A DNA stretch of 20,051 nt from Basidiobolus meristosporus CBS 931.73 (Eukaryota; Basidiobolomycota; Basidiobolomycetes; Basidiobolales; Basidiobolaceae). A program made the position numbers and the translations under genes. The notes under the pieces are model-generated. The model was not told the DNA's origin. It ran no database searches and worked only from the letters and a program-made list of their open reading frames with translations. Numbering within the stretch: position 1 is the stretch's first letter; every line of letters starts with the position of its first letter. Shown here piece after piece: positions 17,513 through 20,051 of the stretch. The stretch covers positions 1 to 20,051 of the forward strand of contig MCFE01001013.1 of the NCBI GenBank assembly GCA_002104905.1. The letters run 5' to 3'.

Positions 17513-19937
17513 ATGACAGCCAAAAAAACCCTCCCTGACCAACCCAAGGGCCGCATTATCACCCTAACACACTTCCTACCTCACGCATGCTGTTTCGAGG
17601 GGCAGGTCCAGAAGGAGAGCAAACACGGGGATGAGAAGGTCCTCTCCACCTCTCCACCTGAGACAAAGTGGAAAATTGCTCCCAGAAGAGGCCACAGCGC
17701 CATGTATGCTGGTTTACGGTCACTTGAGGAGACCGAAGAATGCATCCACGTAGGCTGTGTTGGCGATATAAAGGACGTCAACGGAGATATACTGGACTCG
17801 AATTTCTTGTCTCCTAACCACCAACAGACCCTCAAGAAATTCTTGTGGGAGAGTGAGAAACTACTCCCCGTATTCCTGGATGAAAAGGAAGCGGCAGGCC
17901 ATTATGAGGGGTACTGCAAAACCGGTACGTGCAGTTGAGCGTCTCTGGCAAGCGAACCGATTTCTAACTGATTTTCCTAGATTTATGGCCCTTACTTCAC
18001 TATATCTTATGGGACTCCGTAGGGCCACGGTACGCGCGAAGCACAGGACTGGGCGAATTATGTCAAAGTCAACCAAAAGTTCGCCGATACTGTCAAGGAG
18101 ATCTACAAGCCAGGCGACATTATTTGGATTCATGATTACCATCTAATCCTTGTGCCCAGGATGATCCGCCAAGCAATTCCAGATGCAATCATTGGTTTCT
18201 TCCTTCACTCACCATTCCCTAGTTCGGAGATCTTCCGTAGCTCTCCCAAGCGCCAAGAAATTCTGGAGGGCATGCTTGGGCCAACCAAATTGGTTTCCAG
18301 ACGTATTCCTATGCCAGACATTTCATCAGTAGCTGTACAAGAGTGCTAGGCCTGGAGTCCACTCCCACTGGGGTCGACTATCCATGGCGGCTATGTTACT
18401 GTGGGAACCTACCCTATTGGTATAGACGTCAAGAGTGTAGAGGCCAACCGAAACTCTCCCGGGGTGATGAAAAGATGAAGGCCATTCGGGAGATGTACGA
18501 GAACAAGAAGATTATTATTGGCAGAGACAAGATGGACAGGGTTACCGGGGTATTACAGAAGCTTTATGCGTTCGAGAAGTTCCTGGAAAGATATCCCCAG
18601 TGGAGAAACGAGGTGGTCCTAATCCAAATCACCACACCACCTCAACGGGAATCTCCTAAGCTGGGAGTCCAAGGTCTCCGAGGTGATCTCGCGGATCAAC
18701 GGCACCTACGGCTCTCTGGAGTTCACGCCTGTCCATCACTTCAACTCTCATATCGATCGAGAGGAGTTCTATGCTCTGCTGAGACGTGTCGGACATTGGC
18801 CTGATCACCTCGGTCAGAGATGGCATGAATACCACCTCGCAAGAATATGTTATCTGCCAAAAAGAGAACCATGGCCCTCTTATTCTAAGTGAATTCACCG
18901 GTACCGCCGGGTCTCTCAGCGGCGCGATCTTGGTTAATCCATGGGACTACGCGGAGTCGCCGACTCGATCAACGAGGCACTCACAATGTCCTCAGAGGAC
19001 AAGCAAAACAAACACTTGCTCCTCTATAATCACGTCTCTTCACACACTGCCAAGTTCTGGGCAATAACTTCATCAAGGAACTCCGGATTCTCTCCGCCTC
19101 TGGAGACCATTCCGCACCTACACCATTCCTAAACGTAGACCTTGTGGTGAAGCAAGTACCAGTCCTCCAAGAAGAGACTCCTTCTCTTCGATTACGATGG
19201 TACTTTGAACTGCTATTCGTAAGACGCCTGGCGCTGCTCTCCGTCCCAGAGTGCTTGACGGACTGCGGAAGCTGACAAGCGACCCTCACAATATCGTCTG
19301 GGTCATCTCTGGACGTGATCAGGCTGCATTGGATGAATGGCTAGGTGGCGTCCCCAACCTTGGATTGAGTGCGGAACACGGTTGCTTCATTAAGTATCCG
19401 GACCCGGAAAACAAGAGTAAATGGATTAACCTGACCGAAGACTTGGACCTTTCTTGGAAAAACGATGTGCTGGCGATCTTCACGTATTACACTGAGCGTA
19501 CGCAAGGCTCATTCATTGAGCATAAGCTGTGCTCTCTGACATGGCATTATAGAATGCCGACCCGGAGTATGGCTCCTTCCAAGCTAAAGAATGCCAAAAC
19601 CACCTTGAAAACGCGGTCGTATCGAAATTGCCAGTAGAGATCCTGGTGGGGAAGAAGAACCTGGAGGTCGACCTGTATCCATCAACAAAGGGGAGATTGT
19701 TAAGCGGCTTGTCAAAGCGACCACGATTGCGACTTCGTTTTCTGTGCGGGTGACGACAAAACAGACGAGGATATGTTCCGTGCATTGAGGAAAGCTGAGC
19801 TACCCGAGTCGGCAAGCTTCCCAGTCACCATTGGTAGTGCTAACAAGAAGACACAGGCTTTGTGGCATGTGGATTCACCCGAAGATATCATCAAGGTGAT
19901 CACCACTTTGGGTGCTAGTAACCTTGGATCCGACTGA
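17513..19937 (+). pseudogene. TPS2: Trehalose-6-phosphate synthase/phosphatase-like gene (Tps2 type), exon 2 frameshifted
   Basis: Exon 1 (17513-17924) is intact and opens with GRIITLTHFLPHACCF. A 56-base intron (17925-17980; branch TCTAACTG, acceptor CCTAG) leads to LWPLLHYILWDSV. The GT20-like domain follows, with the IWIHDYHLILVPRMIR motif (about 18122-18169), ENHGPLILSEFTG (about 18862-18900) and GAILVNPWDY (about 18923-18951). The HAD-type phosphatase domain then has LLFDYDGTL (near 19181-19207; nucleophile Asp) and GDDKTDEDMF (19749-19778). This domain order marks Tps2, which removes the phosphate from trehalose-6-phosphate in the cytosolic trehalose synthase complex. About 12-13 single-base insertions or deletions break the frame between about 18018 and 19722, yet no stop arises by substitution. 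Either this is low-quality sequence or a very young pseudogene. The frame ends at TGA 19935-19937. Confidence 0.85.
17925..17980 (+). other. Intron 1 of the Tps2-type gene
   Basis: The intron starts GTACGTGC and ends GATTTTCCTAG with TCTAACTG as branch point. Removing it joins GYCKT to LWPLLHY through a split Asp codon, as expected for the family. Confidence 0.85.
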
Positions 19938-20051
19938 TTCCTCTCACCACTGAGTATGTAATTCTTGTAGCATCTGCTAACCAATCAACCCTGGGTATAT
20001 ACATCACTCTGTATACTTGCAGACGAACATTCATATTATATATATACTCAC
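19938..20051. other. 3' flank of the Tps2-type gene
   Basis: AT-rich sequence with a TATATATATAC run at the window end. It may hold the 3' end signals of the upstream gene. Nothing else can be recognised. Confidence 0.4.

Noticed and set aside
17853-19815. Many separate small genes across the Tps2 region
   Set aside because: The fragments line up consecutively with a single Tps2-type protein, so they are pieces of one frameshifted gene.

Overview
The window looks like a piece of a fungal nuclear genome, most likely a basidiomycete (probably Agaricomycetes). Reasons: spliceosomal introns of 56-76 bases with clear GT/AG ends and CTAA-type branch points, a fungal polarity gene (Bud6/Aip3 family), a fungal trehalose-phosphatase gene (Tps2 type), and a Tnp2-type (CACTA-like) transposase of the sort common in basidiomycetes. 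This assignment is inference from gene content; no marker gene settles the species.

The window has two halves. Bases 1 to about 11,150 are AT-rich and made of decayed mobile DNA. In order they hold: a degenerate CCCCTTTA array with a CACTA-type terminus; a 1.9-kb repeat (copy 1, 742-2641) with broken reading frames of unknown function; a broken Tnp2 transposase on the minus strand (3340-6170); a second, fuller copy of the same unknown frames on the plus strand (6437-8836), starting about 270 bases from the transposase and divergent from it; and a decayed Ty3/gypsy reverse transcriptase and RNase H remnant (about 9079-10773). Copies 1 and 2 carry different lesions, so neither is intact, but together they show what the frames looked like.

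Bases from about 11,700 to the end form a more GC-rich host gene island, all on the plus strand. It holds a single-exon SLC1-type dicarboxylate/amino-acid symporter (11697-13214), a three-exon Bud6/Aip3 gene (13894-16055), a two-exon gene for a 92-residue membrane-anchored coiled-coil protein (16475-16818), and a trehalose-6-phosphate synthase/phosphatase-like gene (17513-19937). The last has an intact first exon and a second exon broken by about a dozen single-base indels without substitution stops. That suggests poor local sequence quality or very recent loss.

No rRNA, tRNA or CRISPR array was recognised. The host genes look like independent neighbours rather than a pathway cluster. The best candidates for something undescribed are the three-frame unit next to the Tnp2 transposase (a possible TnpA-like partner), the 92-residue protein, and the SLC1 carrier with altered cation-site residues.
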